Source: JADJVL01 sp046331545 (lineage in GTDB: Bacteria; Acidobacteriota; Holophagae; Holophagales; Holophagaceae). Taken from it: a DNA stretch of 64,000 nt. Positions within the stretch are counted from its first letter, which is position 1; each line of letters opens with the position of its first letter. Below are positions 29,348 through 39,695 of the stretch, in pieces. The position numbers were made by a program, and so were the translations under genes. The stretch is from NCBI GenBank assembly GCA_046331545.1, contig JAXLQR010000002.1, positions 1,674,001-1,738,000 of the forward strand, in the 5' to 3' direction. A model generated the notes under the pieces. It saw nothing but the letters and a program-made list of their open reading frames with translations. It was not told the origin of the DNA and did not search any database.

Positions 29348-29941
29348 ATGCGCCGCGCCCTCCTCCTCGCCGCCGTCCCCGCCCTGCTCGCCGGCCAGAC
29401 CGGGCCGAAGCTGCCCCTGGGCTCGCCCATGCCCGCCTTCGCCCTTCCGGGCGTGGACGGGAAGGTCCTCGACAGCAGGACCCTGAAGGGCCCCGTCGTG
29501 GTGGTCTTCCTCAGCACCCAGTGCCCCTACGTCCTGGCCAGCGAGGACCGCATCAACGCCCTCGCCCGGGCCTACGCGGGCCGGGTCGCCTTCGTGGGCA
29601 TCAACAGCAACGAGAGCGAGAGCGAGGCGCGCCGGGAGGAGGGCCTGGCGGGCATGAAGGCCCACGCGGCGGCGCGCGGCTACGCCTTCCCCTACCTGAA
29701 GGACGAGTCCCAGGCGGTGATCAAGGCCTACGGCGGCGTCTGCACGCCGGACTTCTTCCTCTTCGACGCGGAGGGCCGGCTGGCCTACCGCGGGCGCATG
29801 GACGACAACACCACGCCCCGCAAGGACGCTCCCGTCACCCGCCACGACCTCAAGGAGGCCCTGGACGCGGTGCTCGCGGGCCGGCCCGTGGACCCGGACC
29901 CGAAGCCCAGCCGCGGCTGCAGCATCAAGTGGAAGGCCTGA
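29348..29941 (+). CDS. Secreted thioredoxin-like paralog with a one-Cys active site
   Basis: 197-aa paralog of the preceding gene with an N-terminal signal peptide (about 1-16, LLLAAVPALLAG), so it acts outside the cytoplasm. At the active site the first Cys is replaced: Ser56-Thr-Gln-Cys59 in FLSTQCPYV. The remaining Cys residues lie in VCTPDFFLFD and the C-terminal GCSIKWKA, also present in its partner. With one active-site Cys it cannot work as a standard CxxC reductase; a peroxidase-like or mixed-disulfide role is possible. The pair clearly arose by duplication and is likely co-transcribed. Confidence 0.85.
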   Translation: MRRALLLAAVPALLAGQTGPKLPLGSPMPAFALPGVDGKVLDSRTLKGPVVVVFLSTQCPYVLASEDRINALARAYAGRVAFVGINSNESESEARREEGLAGMKAHAAARGYAFPYLKDESQAVIKAYGGVCTPDFFLFDAEGRLAYRGRMDDNTTPRKDAPVTRHDLKEALDAVLAGRPVDPDPKPSRGCSIKWKA

Positions 29942-29985
29942 GCCGGCGCCTTCCGTCCTCCCCGCGGATCCGCGAGACTCGGGGA

Positions 29986-30621
29986 ATGCGCCTCCCCGCC
30001 CTCCTCCTCGCCACGCTGCCCCTCGCCGCCCAGTCCTGGGGCCTGCGCCTGGAGGCGCCCTTCCCCAAGGGGCAGAACCTCCCCCAGACCCTGCTCACGG
30101 GCACGGGGCAGCTGGCCTCGGGGACCCTGGACACGGGGAAGGGCCTCATCGCCACCCTCGACCGCCGGCTCGTGCTCTTCGGTCCCGTGCTGCGCCTGGA
30201 AGCCACCTTCGAGGGAGCCTGGCTCCGCACCGACGGCGACGTCCGCATCGGGACGGCGGTCCAGTCCGGGAGGCTCACCCAGGCGGGCCTGGGGGTGGGC
30301 CTCAACGCCCAGGTCTGGATCCCCTTCTCCGGCCTGGGCGGCGAGGTGGGCCTCCTCCAGCGCGCCCAGCGCTACCGCTACGAGGCCGCCGGGGCCTCCG
30401 CGACCCACACGCTCGGTCGGCCCTGGCTGCGGGTGGGCGCGCGCTGGCGCCTGCCCCTGCCCTTCCGTCCCTGCCTCGTGGCGAGCTACCAGCAGCCCTT
30501 CACCAAGGACCGCCCGGTACGGCTCGCCTCGGCCGCCGACTTCGCCGCGCTCCTGGGCGCCCAGGGCAGTGGCCAGGAGTTCGACCGCCTGTGGACCTTC
30601 GGGGTCGGCTGGAGCTTCTGA
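29986..30621 (+). CDS. Small predicted outer-membrane beta-barrel protein
   Basis: 211-aa protein with a short signal peptide (MRLPALLLATLPLAAQS). Thereafter alternating hydrophobic/polar strands (for example GPVLRLEATFEGAWLR, AGLGVGLNAQVWIPF, PWLRVGARWRLPL) end in FGVGWSF. The terminal Phe after alternating residues is the usual outer-membrane insertion signal. No named family is recognised. It follows the thioredoxin-like pair by 44 bases and may share its message. The ATG at 29986 was chosen because it begins the signal peptide. Confidence 0.65.
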   Translation: MRLPALLLATLPLAAQSWGLRLEAPFPKGQNLPQTLLTGTGQLASGTLDTGKGLIATLDRRLVLFGPVLRLEATFEGAWLRTDGDVRIGTAVQSGRLTQAGLGVGLNAQVWIPFSGLGGEVGLLQRAQRYRYEAAGASATHTLGRPWLRVGARWRLPLPFRPCLVASYQQPFTKDRPVRLASAADFAALLGAQGSGQEFDRLWTFGVGWSF

Positions 30622-30702
30622 GGCCCCCGGCGGGGCGCGGGAAGCCAGGTGGAACCCGTTTCCATCAAAATTAACGCGTCTTAACAAGGCGGATCCGTCG
30701 TC

Positions 30703-30723
30703 CTGGCGTTGAATCATCGCCAG
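30703..30723. promoter_or_regulatory. 21-bp near-perfect palindrome upstream of the M4 protease gene
   Basis: CTGGCG and CGCCAG flank TTGAATCAT. Over all 21 bases only the centre base and one symmetric pair break the symmetry. It lies about 105 bases before the protease ATG in a 206-base gene-free stretch with an AT-rich patch (30660-30690), so it is a candidate operator for a secreted protease that is normally tightly regulated. Confidence 0.4.
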
Positions 30724-30827
30724 CACCCCCGCTCTTTTCCCGATCGCGTCCTCCCGTCCTCCGACTTCCGGGGGATGGAAGCGCCGTCGCCCCCCCACCC
30801 CCAGCACCGCCCCCATCCGGAGGCTCC

Positions 30828-32432
30828 ATGCGCACCACCCTGATGCTCGCCCTCGTCGCCGCCCCCGCCCTCGTCGCCTCGGCGCCGGGCGCGTCCGCCC
30901 CCAGGATCCTCGCGGCGCAGCAGCACCTGTCCGCCCGCGTGTGGGAGCTCGGCCTCGACCGCGACCACGAGTTCGCCCTGAAGAACGTCGTCGAGGAGGG
31001 GACCAGCGAGAGCCACGTCCGCTTCAACCAGCTCTACAAGGGCGTCCGCGTCTTCGAAGGCGAGGTCATCGTCCATTCCCGGGAGGGCCAGGTCGAAGGC
31101 CTGACCGACGCCCTCGCCCGCGGCCTCCGCCTCGACGTGACCCCGACCGTCGAGGCCTCCGAGGCCCTCGCCGCCGCCCACAAGGCCCTGGCGCCGAAGG
31201 GGGCCTATGCCTCCGAGCCCACCACCGAGCTGGTGGTCGCCCGCGTCGACGTCCCCGTGACCCTGCGCAACGGGCAGGAGTTCACGGTCCAGCGCGCGGT
31301 GCTGGCCTACCACGTGCACGCCGAGCTGGAGAACGGCGACGGCGAGACGAGCCACACGGACTTCCTGGTGAGCGCCCACACCGGCGCCATCCTCGACCGC
31401 TGGAGCACCCTCCATACCGCCGCGGCCACGGGCACCGGCAAGAGCCAGTACAGCGGCACCGTCTCCATCAACACCAACAGCGTCAGCGGCGGCTATGAGC
31501 TGCGCGACACGGTGCGCGGAATGAACTACGCCACCTACAACCTGAACCACGCCACGAGCGGCACCGGCACCATCTACACCGACGCTGACAACACCTGGGG
31601 CGACGGCGCCAACTACGTCGAGGGCTCCTCCACCACCGCCGCCAACGGCCAGACCGCCGGCGTGGACGCCCACTACGGCGTCGGCAAGACCTACGACTAC
31701 TACAAGAACGTGCTCGGCCGGAACGGCATCGATGGCGCTGGCCGGGCCACCTACAGCCGCGTGCACTACTCCAACAGCTACGACAACGCCTTCTGGTCCG
31801 ACAGCTGCTTCTGCATGACCTACGGCGACGGCTCCTCCTTCAAGACCCTCACCGCCCTGGACGTGGCCGGCCACGAGATGAGCCACGGCGTCTGCGCGCG
31901 CACCGCGAACCTCACTTACCGCGGCGAGAGCGGCGGCCTGAACGAGGCCAACTCCGACATCAACGGCACGATGGTGGAGTTCTACGCCCGCGGCGGCTCG
32001 GGCTCGACCATCGGCAACAGCGGCGGCAACTGGACCATCGGCGAGCAGCTCGCCTCCACGCCCCTGCGCTACATGTACAAGCCCAGCCTCGACGGCGGCA
32101 GCCGCGACGCCTGGTCCTCCACCCTCAAGAACCTGGACGTGCACTACAGCTCGGGGCCGGCGAACCGGATGTTCTACTTCCTCAGCCAGGGCGCGAGCAG
32201 CAGCCCCAGCTCGAACTACTACAGCTCCTACCTGCCCGGCGGCATGACGGGCATCGGCAACGACAAGGCCGCCCGGATCTGGTTCAAGGCGCTGACCTCC
32301 TACATGACCTCCAGCACCACCTACGCGGGCGCCAAGACCGCCTGCCTGAACGCCTGCGTGGCCCTGGGCTACCCCTCGGGCTCCACGGAGTACAACGCGG
32401 TGGTGAACGCCTTCAAGGCCATCAACCGCTGA
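30828..32432 (+). CDS. Secreted M4 (thermolysin-family) metalloprotease precursor
   Basis: 534-aa pre-pro-enzyme. Signal peptide about 1-22; FTP and PepSY-type propeptide (about 30-195) that acts as chaperone and inhibitor; mature catalytic domain from about 200. Zinc site: His349-Glu350-x-x-His353 in GHEMSHG, third ligand Glu373 in GGLNEANSD; the transition-state His is in LDVHYSSGPANR. It should be a secreted, self-processing endoprotease of nutrient-acquisition type. No C-terminal binding domain is present. It has its own upstream region with a palindrome and ends at a textbook terminator, so it is a single-gene unit. Confidence 0.95.
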   Translation: MRTTLMLALVAAPALVASAPGASAPRILAAQQHLSARVWELGLDRDHEFALKNVVEEGTSESHVRFNQLYKGVRVFEGEVIVHSREGQVEGLTDALARGLRLDVTPTVEASEALAAAHKALAPKGAYASEPTTELVVARVDVPVTLRNGQEFTVQRAVLAYHVHAELENGDGETSHTDFLVSAHTGAILDRWSTLHTAAATGTGKSQYSGTVSINTNSVSGGYELRDTVRGMNYATYNLNHATSGTGTIYTDADNTWGDGANYVEGSSTTAANGQTAGVDAHYGVGKTYDYYKNVLGRNGIDGAGRATYSRVHYSNSYDNAFWSDSCFCMTYGDGSSFKTLTALDVAGHEMSHGVCARTANLTYRGESGGLNEANSDINGTMVEFYARGGSGSTIGNSGGNWTIGEQLASTPLRYMYKPSLDGGSRDAWSSTLKNLDVHYSSGPANRMFYFLSQGASSSPSSNYYSSYLPGGMTGIGNDKAARIWFKALTSYMTSSTTYAGAKTACLNACVALGYPSGSTEYNAVVNAFKAINR

Positions 32433-32450
32433 TCCCCGCCCAGCGGGATG

Positions 32451-32482
32451 CGAGGGCCCGGCCAGCGCCGGGCCCTCGTTTT
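32451..32482 (+). terminator. Rho-independent terminator of the M4 protease gene
   Basis: A perfect 12-bp stem (CGAGGGCCCGGC / GCCGGGCCCTCG) with a CAGC loop is followed by TTTT. It begins 19 bases after the protease stop. This is the clearest intrinsic terminator in the window. Confidence 0.92.
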
Positions 32483-32551
32483 CCAGGGCCCGGCGAGGCT
32501 TTCCCTTTGGCCGCGGCACCTTCAGACTGGACCTTCCACCCCTGGATCCCG

Positions 32552-33907
32552 ATGCTCGCCTGCGCCCTGCTCCTCGCCCTCCAGACGCCGCCCCCGGCCC
32601 CCGCGACCAGTCCCCTGGCACCCCTCACGCCCCTCCCGGCCCCGGTGGCGCCCAGGCCTGCCCAGGACCCCGCGCGGCACCTGGGCGCCGTGAAGCCGGG
32701 GGAGGTGAAGACCCTGGAGTGGGAGGTGCGCAACGCCTCCGCCCGGCCGGCCACCTTCCGGCTGGTTGACCCGCCGAAGGCCGTGACCGCCCCCGGGCTC
32801 GCCCTCGCCCGTCCCTGGGCCCCCGGGGAGACCCGCAAGGTCTCCCTCCGCGTCGACCCGGCGGGGTTGCGCGGCTTCCAGGCCTGGACCCTCCGGCTGA
32901 CCTCCCCCGACGCCCCGCAGCCCGACCCGACCCTCGAGGTGGACTGCATCGCCGTCACCTTCGGGGTGACGCCCGACACCATCACCAGTCTCGGCAGCCT
33001 CGGCCCCCGGGAGGTCCGGACCGTCGCCTGGGAGCTGAAGAACCTGGCCGAGGGCCCGATGACCTTCCGCCTCCTGGACCTGGCGCCAGGCGTCACCGTG
33101 GACATGGCGCCCTTCGCGACCCCCTTCGCGCCGGGCGAATCGCGCCCCGTCCGCATGACGATCGATCCCACCGGTTTCGTGGGCTACCAGCGCCGGGCGG
33201 CCAAGCTCGAATGCAGCGACCCCGGGCAGCCCCGCTACATCCTGCGCGTGGACATGACCGTGCGTCCGGAACTGGCGGTGGACGGCCAGGCGAAGGACCT
33301 GGGGGCGGTGCAGCGCTTCGAGAGCCCCTCCATCGCCTTCCGCTTCACCCGCGAGGGCGGGGAGGCCGCCGCCATCCGGCTGGCCAGCGAACTCCCGGAC
33401 TATTTCGATCACGAGATCGTCCAGGAGGGCGTGAACGCCAGCCTCGTGCTCACCCTGCGGCCGGGGAGGCTCAAGCCCGGGCAGACCGCCGGGCTGGAGC
33501 GCCTCGCCGTCACCACCAGCGCCCCCCTCCAGCCGCGCTTCAACCTCACCCTGGCCTGGCGCATCAAGCAGCTCCTCGAGGCCTCGCCCAGCCGCGTCGT
33601 CCTCGACCTGCCCGACGAGCTCAGCCAGGCCCTGGCCGTGCGGCGCGCGGACGGGAAGCCCTTCCGGATCCGCGAGGCGGTCCTCGCGGAAGGCAGCGGG
33701 TGGACCGTCGCGGGCGCCGGGAGGGGGGAGCTGCCGGAGCACCGCCTGACCCTCACCCTCCGCGACCGGACCCAGCGCAGGGGCATGCTCCGCATCGTGG
33801 CCGAAGGGGTGGAGGAGCCGCTGCTGGTGCCCCTCGCCTACCTGCCGCCGGAGCCTCCGGGTCCGCGGCCAGGGTCGGGGTCCGAGGCCGGGCCCCACCC
33901 GCACTAG
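32552..33907 (+). CDS. Exported protein with DUF1573/ASH-like beta-sandwich repeats
   Basis: About 451 aa from the ATG at 32552; a TTG at 32507 in the same frame would add 15 residues. The N-terminus (MLACALLLALQTPPPAPA) looks like a signal peptide or lipoprotein leader. Three successive segments have the pattern 'LGAVKPGEVKTLEWEVRN...', 'LGSLGPREVRTVAWELKN...', 'DLGAVQRFESPSIAFRF...', the usual start of DUF1573/ASH-type Ig-like domains, with PG-rich turns between strands. The family is structural and without known catalytic activity. It is convergent with the HtrA gene. No partner gene reveals its job. Confidence 0.6.
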   Translation: MLACALLLALQTPPPAPATSPLAPLTPLPAPVAPRPAQDPARHLGAVKPGEVKTLEWEVRNASARPATFRLVDPPKAVTAPGLALARPWAPGETRKVSLRVDPAGLRGFQAWTLRLTSPDAPQPDPTLEVDCIAVTFGVTPDTITSLGSLGPREVRTVAWELKNLAEGPMTFRLLDLAPGVTVDMAPFATPFAPGESRPVRMTIDPTGFVGYQRRAAKLECSDPGQPRYILRVDMTVRPELAVDGQAKDLGAVQRFESPSIAFRFTREGGEAAAIRLASELPDYFDHEIVQEGVNASLVLTLRPGRLKPGQTAGLERLAVTTSAPLQPRFNLTLAWRIKQLLEASPSRVVLDLPDELSQALAVRRADGKPFRIREAVLAEGSGWTVAGAGRGELPEHRLTLTLRDRTQRRGMLRIVAEGVEEPLLVPLAYLPPEPPGPRPGSGSEAGPHPH

Positions 33908-33937
33908 GGCCGCGCGGACCCCGCGACACGCCGGGCC

Positions 33938-35218
<1,281 letters not shown>

Positions 35219-35247
35219 TGAGGTGGAAGTCCCGCGGGAAGTGAGCG

Positions 35248-36708
35248 ATGCTCCAGGTCCCGCCCCGCCCCATGCGAAGACGCGCCGCCGTCATCACCGC
35301 CCTCCTCCTCCCGGCCGCCCTGGCGGGCCTCTGGACGTTCCGGCGCGGAGGGCCTCTGCAGGCGCCCCGCCGGGTCCAGGTCGTCGTGGCGCCCTCCTCC
35401 GACCCCGGGGGCCTGGATGCCCACCAGCGGGAGGGGCTGCGCCAGCTGATCGCGGACCACCTGGAGGTGCTGGGCGGGTTCAGCGTCCTCGAGGGCCTCC
35501 CGCCCGACGCGTCCCTGCCGCCGGGCTCCCTCCGCCTCCGGGTGCGGGCCACCTTCTGGGACAGCCACCTGCGCCTCGATCCCGCCTGGGAGGGAGACCG
35601 GGCCCCCTCCCCGGGCCCCTCGCGCCCGGGGACCCCGGACTGGGCCATCTCGGAGCTGCTGCGGCCCCTGGGCGTCCCCGGCGCCCCTCCCGGGCTCCTC
35701 CGCCCCGAGGACCCCGCCGCGTGCATGGAACTCATGGGCCTGCTGGGCCGTCCGGTGCTGGACAGCACCCAGGAGCCCGCCCAGCGCTTCGAGCGCCTGG
35801 CCGCGGCCCACCCGGGCTGCGCCACCGTGCAGTACGGGCTGGGGGGCGCGCTCTACGTGGCCACCCTGCACCATCCCGGCGAGCGCGCGAACGGACCGCG
35901 CCGCGCCGAGGAGGCCTTCCGGGAGGGCATGAAGCTGCTTCCGGGACTCCCCCGGGGCATCCGGGGCTACGCCTTCTTCGCGGCGGACACCGGGCGCGTC
36001 CGGGAGGCCCTGGAGGCCAGCCTCGGCGCGGTGGACGCCTTCCCGCGGAGCCCCACCGCCGCGATGACCGTCGCCTACCCGGCCCGGGTCTCGGGCCTGC
36101 TGGACCTCGCCGACCGCGCCCTGCGGCGCCAGTCGCGCCTCACGGGACTCCCCGGGACCATGCACACCACCACCGACAACACGCGCCTCTACCGGGGCGA
36201 CATCCCGGGCTTCGCCGCCAGCCTGGACCTCCCCCAGGCCGGCGCCCAGAGCGCGCTGCTGGACTTCTACCGGGGCTACGCGCGCCTCCTCGCCGGCGAT
36301 CGCGCCCGCGCCCTGCCCTACTTCCGGCGGGCCCTCGCGGGCGAGGCGGTGGTCCCCGGCTTCCTCCCCCTCAGCCGCGTCTACGCCCTGGCGCTGGAAG
36401 GACGCGAGGCCGAGGCCCTGCGCGAGCTGGAGGACCTGGCGCGTTCCCGCCAGATGGTCCAGGTGCTCGACGGCGAGCTCACCTTCAAGGTCGCGGAAGC
36501 CTACGGCTTCCTGGACCGCCCCCGGGAGGCCCTGGAGCTGGCCAACCGCGCGGCCACCCAGGGCTTCATCTGCCTGCGCTGGTACGAGACCGCCCCCTTC
36601 CTGGCGGGGGCCCGCCGCCTGCCCTACTGGGCCACCCTCCGCCGCCACCTCCAGGAGCGCCAGCGGATGATGGAGGGCCTCTTCCCCGCTACGAGGATCA
36701 CGCCGTGA
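35248..36708 (+). CDS. Membrane-anchored TPR-type protein, paralog 1 of 3
   Basis: 486-aa protein with a basic N-terminus and one transmembrane helix (about 12-30, AAVITALLLPAALAGLWTF) facing a large extracytoplasmic part. Residues about 40-115 resemble the N-terminal alpha/beta part found in TPR regulators and FlgO/TolB-like proteins (HQREGLRQLIADHLEVLGG). Residues about 170-480 are helical pairs of TPR/Sel1 type. The C-terminal block (LDGELTFKVAEAYGF, TQGFICLRWYETAPFL, LQERQRMMEGLFP) is shared with the next two genes. The stop overlaps the next start (GTGA). No function is known; a scaffold or sensor role is only inference. Confidence 0.7.
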   Translation: MLQVPPRPMRRRAAVITALLLPAALAGLWTFRRGGPLQAPRRVQVVVAPSSDPGGLDAHQREGLRQLIADHLEVLGGFSVLEGLPPDASLPPGSLRLRVRATFWDSHLRLDPAWEGDRAPSPGPSRPGTPDWAISELLRPLGVPGAPPGLLRPEDPAACMELMGLLGRPVLDSTQEPAQRFERLAAAHPGCATVQYGLGGALYVATLHHPGERANGPRRAEEAFREGMKLLPGLPRGIRGYAFFAADTGRVREALEASLGAVDAFPRSPTAAMTVAYPARVSGLLDLADRALRRQSRLTGLPGTMHTTTDNTRLYRGDIPGFAASLDLPQAGAQSALLDFYRGYARLLAGDRARALPYFRRALAGEAVVPGFLPLSRVYALALEGREAEALRELEDLARSRQMVQVLDGELTFKVAEAYGFLDRPREALELANRAATQGFICLRWYETAPFLAGARRLPYWATLRRHLQERQRMMEGLFPATRITP

Positions 36709-38150
36709 GCCGCGCCCTTTCCCGCCGGGACCTGCTCCGGGGCGCCGCCACCTGCGGCCTCGGGCTCGCAGGGCTGTCCGCCCCGGCGCTGCTGGGCTGC
36801 GGTCGACGGCGGGACCTCCGCCGGGTCCACCTCCGGGTGGAGCCCGCGTCCGGGCTCCCCCCGGACGGCCTGGGCATCCTCCTCGCGGACCACCTCGAGG
36901 CCCTGGGCGGCCTCACGGTGCTCCCCTGGCCCGCCCCCGGCCACCCGCTTCCCGCCCGCAGCCGCGCGACGCTGCTGAGGTTGACCCCGCGGCTCGAGGC
37001 CCGCGGCCTCGCCTTCGACGTGGAGGTCTCCTACCCCAGCGGCCTGCGCCGTCCCGGGATCTCCCTGCCGCCCGCGGAGCCCCTCGAGGCCTTCACCCGT
37101 CTCGCCGCGACTCTTCCCTTCCAGCTCGCGCCCGTCTCCGGCGAAGCCCTCTGCCCGGCCGGCGGGCAGGGCCTGTCCGCCCTCCTGGAGGCCCTCGCGG
37201 ACGAGGACGATCCCCGGCGCGGCCCGGAGCGGCTGGCCTTCAGCCGCGCCCTCGCCCGCGCGCACCCCGGCTGCGCCACCGCCCGGCTCCTCTACGCCAA
37301 CCAGCTCTACAACCAGCTCCTCCTCCACCCCCTCGAACAGGACGTGCAGTGGGGCGCCTTCCAGGCCTACCGCGCGGGGCTGGCCTCGGTGCCGGACCAC
37401 CCGCGGGGCGTCTCGGGGTTCAGCCAGCTCCTGGCGGACTCGGGACTGCACCGGGACGGCCTCTCCCTCCTCGAAGCCGCCCTGGGCCGGCACCCGGCGG
37501 TGCCCTCGCTCTACCGCGCCCTGGCCTACCTCGCCCGCACGGCGGGCCTGCTGGACCTGGCCCTCCGCGCCCTCGGCGAGCTGGGCCGCCTCACCGACGG
37601 GCAGCCCCGCTCCCACTGCGAGAACGCCTACCTCTACGCCGGCGAGGCCGAGGCCCACCGGGCGACCTGCCGGCTGGAGGGCACCGGCCGCGACACGCGG
37701 GTCCACTTCTACCTCGGCTACCTCGCCCTGGCCGCCGGCGACCGGGACGCGGCCCGCGCGGCCTTCGCGGCCGCCCGGGCCGTCCCCGGCGGCTGGTACG
37801 GCTTCGAGGGCCTCGCCACCGTGCTGGCCCTCGCCCTGGAGGGCGGCTGGCCGGAGGCCCTGGCCCGGCTCAAGGCCCTCGCGGACCAGCGCTCCGCCCT
37901 GCGGGCGCCGGACGGCGAGTTCACCTTCAAGCTCGCCGAGGCCGCCGCCTTCCTCGGCCAGACCGACCAGGCCCTCGAGCTGGGGGAGCTGGCCTTCACC
38001 CAGGGCTTCGGCTGCACCCGGTGGTACGAGCGCAGCCCCTTCCTGGCCCCGGTCCGGGGCACGGCGCGGTGGCAGGTCCTGCACGGCCACCTCCAGGAAC
38101 GCCAGTCCCTCCTCGAATCCCGCTACCCGCCCCGCCGCTTCGGGCTCTAG
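36705..38150 (+). CDS. Tat-exported lipoprotein-like TPR protein, paralog 2 of 3
   Basis: 481-aa paralog with a different anchor. The N-terminus has a twin-arginine motif SRRDLLRG (residues 6-13), a hydrophobic stretch and a lipobox ending LLGC (Cys32), so it is predicted to be exported folded and lipid-anchored. The body repeats the layout of its neighbours: a GILLADHLEALGGLTVLPW segment, then TPR-type helices and the shared end (DGEFTFKLAEAAAFLG, TQGFGCTRWYERSPFL, LQERQSLLESRYPPRRFGL). The GTG start is inside the stop of paralog 1. Closest resemblance is to paralog 3 in the last 100 residues. Confidence 0.72.
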   Translation: MSRALSRRDLLRGAATCGLGLAGLSAPALLGCGRRRDLRRVHLRVEPASGLPPDGLGILLADHLEALGGLTVLPWPAPGHPLPARSRATLLRLTPRLEARGLAFDVEVSYPSGLRRPGISLPPAEPLEAFTRLAATLPFQLAPVSGEALCPAGGQGLSALLEALADEDDPRRGPERLAFSRALARAHPGCATARLLYANQLYNQLLLHPLEQDVQWGAFQAYRAGLASVPDHPRGVSGFSQLLADSGLHRDGLSLLEAALGRHPAVPSLYRALAYLARTAGLLDLALRALGELGRLTDGQPRSHCENAYLYAGEAEAHRATCRLEGTGRDTRVHFYLGYLALAAGDRDAARAAFAAARAVPGGWYGFEGLATVLALALEGGWPEALARLKALADQRSALRAPDGEFTFKLAEAAAFLGQTDQALELGELAFTQGFGCTRWYERSPFLAPVRGTARWQVLHGHLQERQSLLESRYPPRRFGL

Positions 38151-38168
38151 CCGACCGGACCGCACGCC

Positions 38169-39683
38169 ATGGCCTCCCCGACCCGTTCCTCCCCGAGCCA
38201 GGCCCCGTCCCCGGGGTTGCTGGGCGTCCTGGCCCTCGCCGGGCTCGCCCTGGCGGCCTTCCTGACCCTGCGCTGGGGGCACCTGCGGCCCGCCGCCGAC
38301 CCCCTCCGCATCCTGCTGGTCACGGAACGGCCCGCGGACGTTGCTTCCCTCTCCTTCAACCAGGCCCGCTCCCTCGCGACCCTGCTGGAGGACGAACTGG
38401 CACTCACCCCCGGCGTGGCCGTGACCCCCGCCAACGCCCTGCCGGAGCATCCCGAGTCCGCCCGCCGCGCCGAGCCCGTGCTGATCCTCCGCTTCAAGCC
38501 GGTCCGCCAGGGGGACCTCCTGGCCGTGGACCTCCGATGGACCTGGAGCCGTTCGGGGTCCCTGGCGCCCTGGGAATCCCGCCGGGTGGAGCCCCAGGCC
38601 CCCGCCGCGGCCTTCGCCGCCGTGCTCGCGACCCTCCCCCTCCACCTGACCCGTCCCGCCCAGGAGGCCTACGTGCCCGCGGGGGCCGGGGCCTTCTGGG
38701 AGCTGGTGGAGCTGATGGCGCTGCGCCTCGACAACCAGCGCATCCCCGAGGCCGTGGACCGGGCGCGCAGGCTGGCCGCCCTCGAGCCGCGCTGCGCCTC
38801 CGCCTGGCTGAACCTGGGGAACCTCCTCAACCGCTCCCTCCTCGACGACCCGCAGGCCTCCACCCGCCAGGAACAGTCCGAGGCGGACGCGGCCTACCAG
38901 CGCAGCCTCGAGCTGGCCCCCGGCCACCCGCGGGCCCTCTTCCGCGCCGCGGTCTTCCGCGCCAGCAGCGGGAACCACCGGGAGGCCCTCGACCTGCTGC
39001 TGGACGCCCACACCCGGCGGCCGGGGAACCCCCTGCTCCTCCTCGGCATCGTGAACGCGGCGCGCAACGCAGGCCTCCTCGACCTCGCCCTGCGCGCCGC
39101 GGACCTGCACGAGCAGCTCACCCTCCCGGAGTTCCAGCCCCAGTCCCTCCAGCTCCTGCACCTCTACCGGGAGGACTTCCGCCGCTTCGAGGCCCGCCTC
39201 CAGGGCCAGCCGGGACAGCTCCGGTACAGCATCGTCCTCTTCTACCGGGGCTACCTCGCGCTCCTCTCCGGCGACCCCTCCCGGGCCCGGGAGCACTTCG
39301 CGGCCTGCGAGGCGCTGGAGCACGGGATCCCGAACTACCAGCGCCTCTCCAGGGTGTTCCGCCTCGCCCTGGAAGGGGACGTCGACGCCTCCACCGCGGT
39401 GCTCGACGCGCTGGACCACGAGCGGGTGGGGCTGCGCGTCTCGGACGGCGAGTTCACCCTGCGCATGGCGGAGGCCGCGGCCTACCTCGGCCGCCCGGCC
39501 CACGCCATGGACCTCGCCGAGCGGGCCTACACCCAGGGCTTCGGCTGCACCCACTGGTACGAGCGCAGCCCCCTGCTCTCGGGCCTCCGCGGCACCCCCC
39601 GCTTCCAGTCCCTGCTGCAGCACCTGAGGGAGCGCCAGGCCATGCTGGAGGCCCGCTTCCCGCCCTCGCGGTTCGGGCTCTAG
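38169..39683 (+). CDS. Membrane-anchored TPR-type protein, paralog 3 of 3
   Basis: 504-aa paralog. One transmembrane helix (about 17-36, LLGVLALAGLALAAFLTL) follows a Ser/Pro-rich cytoplasmic tip. Residues 45-110 form the alpha/beta module; clearly readable TPR units begin near 195 (CASAWLNLGNLLNRSL, ADAAYQRSLELAPGHPRAL). The end matches paralog 2 (DGEFTLRMAEAAAYLG, TQGFGCTHWYERSPLL, LRERQAMLEARFPPSRFGL). It lies 18 bases after paralog 2. The 'RGTPRFQSLLQHL' segment is reminiscent of the C-termini of TPR regions in serine/threonine kinases and CadC-like regulators, so the ancestor may have been such a sensor. Confidence 0.72.
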   Translation: MASPTRSSPSQAPSPGLLGVLALAGLALAAFLTLRWGHLRPAADPLRILLVTERPADVASLSFNQARSLATLLEDELALTPGVAVTPANALPEHPESARRAEPVLILRFKPVRQGDLLAVDLRWTWSRSGSLAPWESRRVEPQAPAAAFAAVLATLPLHLTRPAQEAYVPAGAGAFWELVELMALRLDNQRIPEAVDRARRLAALEPRCASAWLNLGNLLNRSLLDDPQASTRQEQSEADAAYQRSLELAPGHPRALFRAAVFRASSGNHREALDLLLDAHTRRPGNPLLLLGIVNAARNAGLLDLALRAADLHEQLTLPEFQPQSLQLLHLYREDFRRFEARLQGQPGQLRYSIVLFYRGYLALLSGDPSRAREHFAACEALEHGIPNYQRLSRVFRLALEGDVDASTAVLDALDHERVGLRVSDGEFTLRMAEAAAYLGRPAHAMDLAERAYTQGFGCTHWYERSPLLSGLRGTPRFQSLLQHLRERQAMLEARFPPSRFGL

Positions 39684-39695
39684 CCGGCCGGCGGG

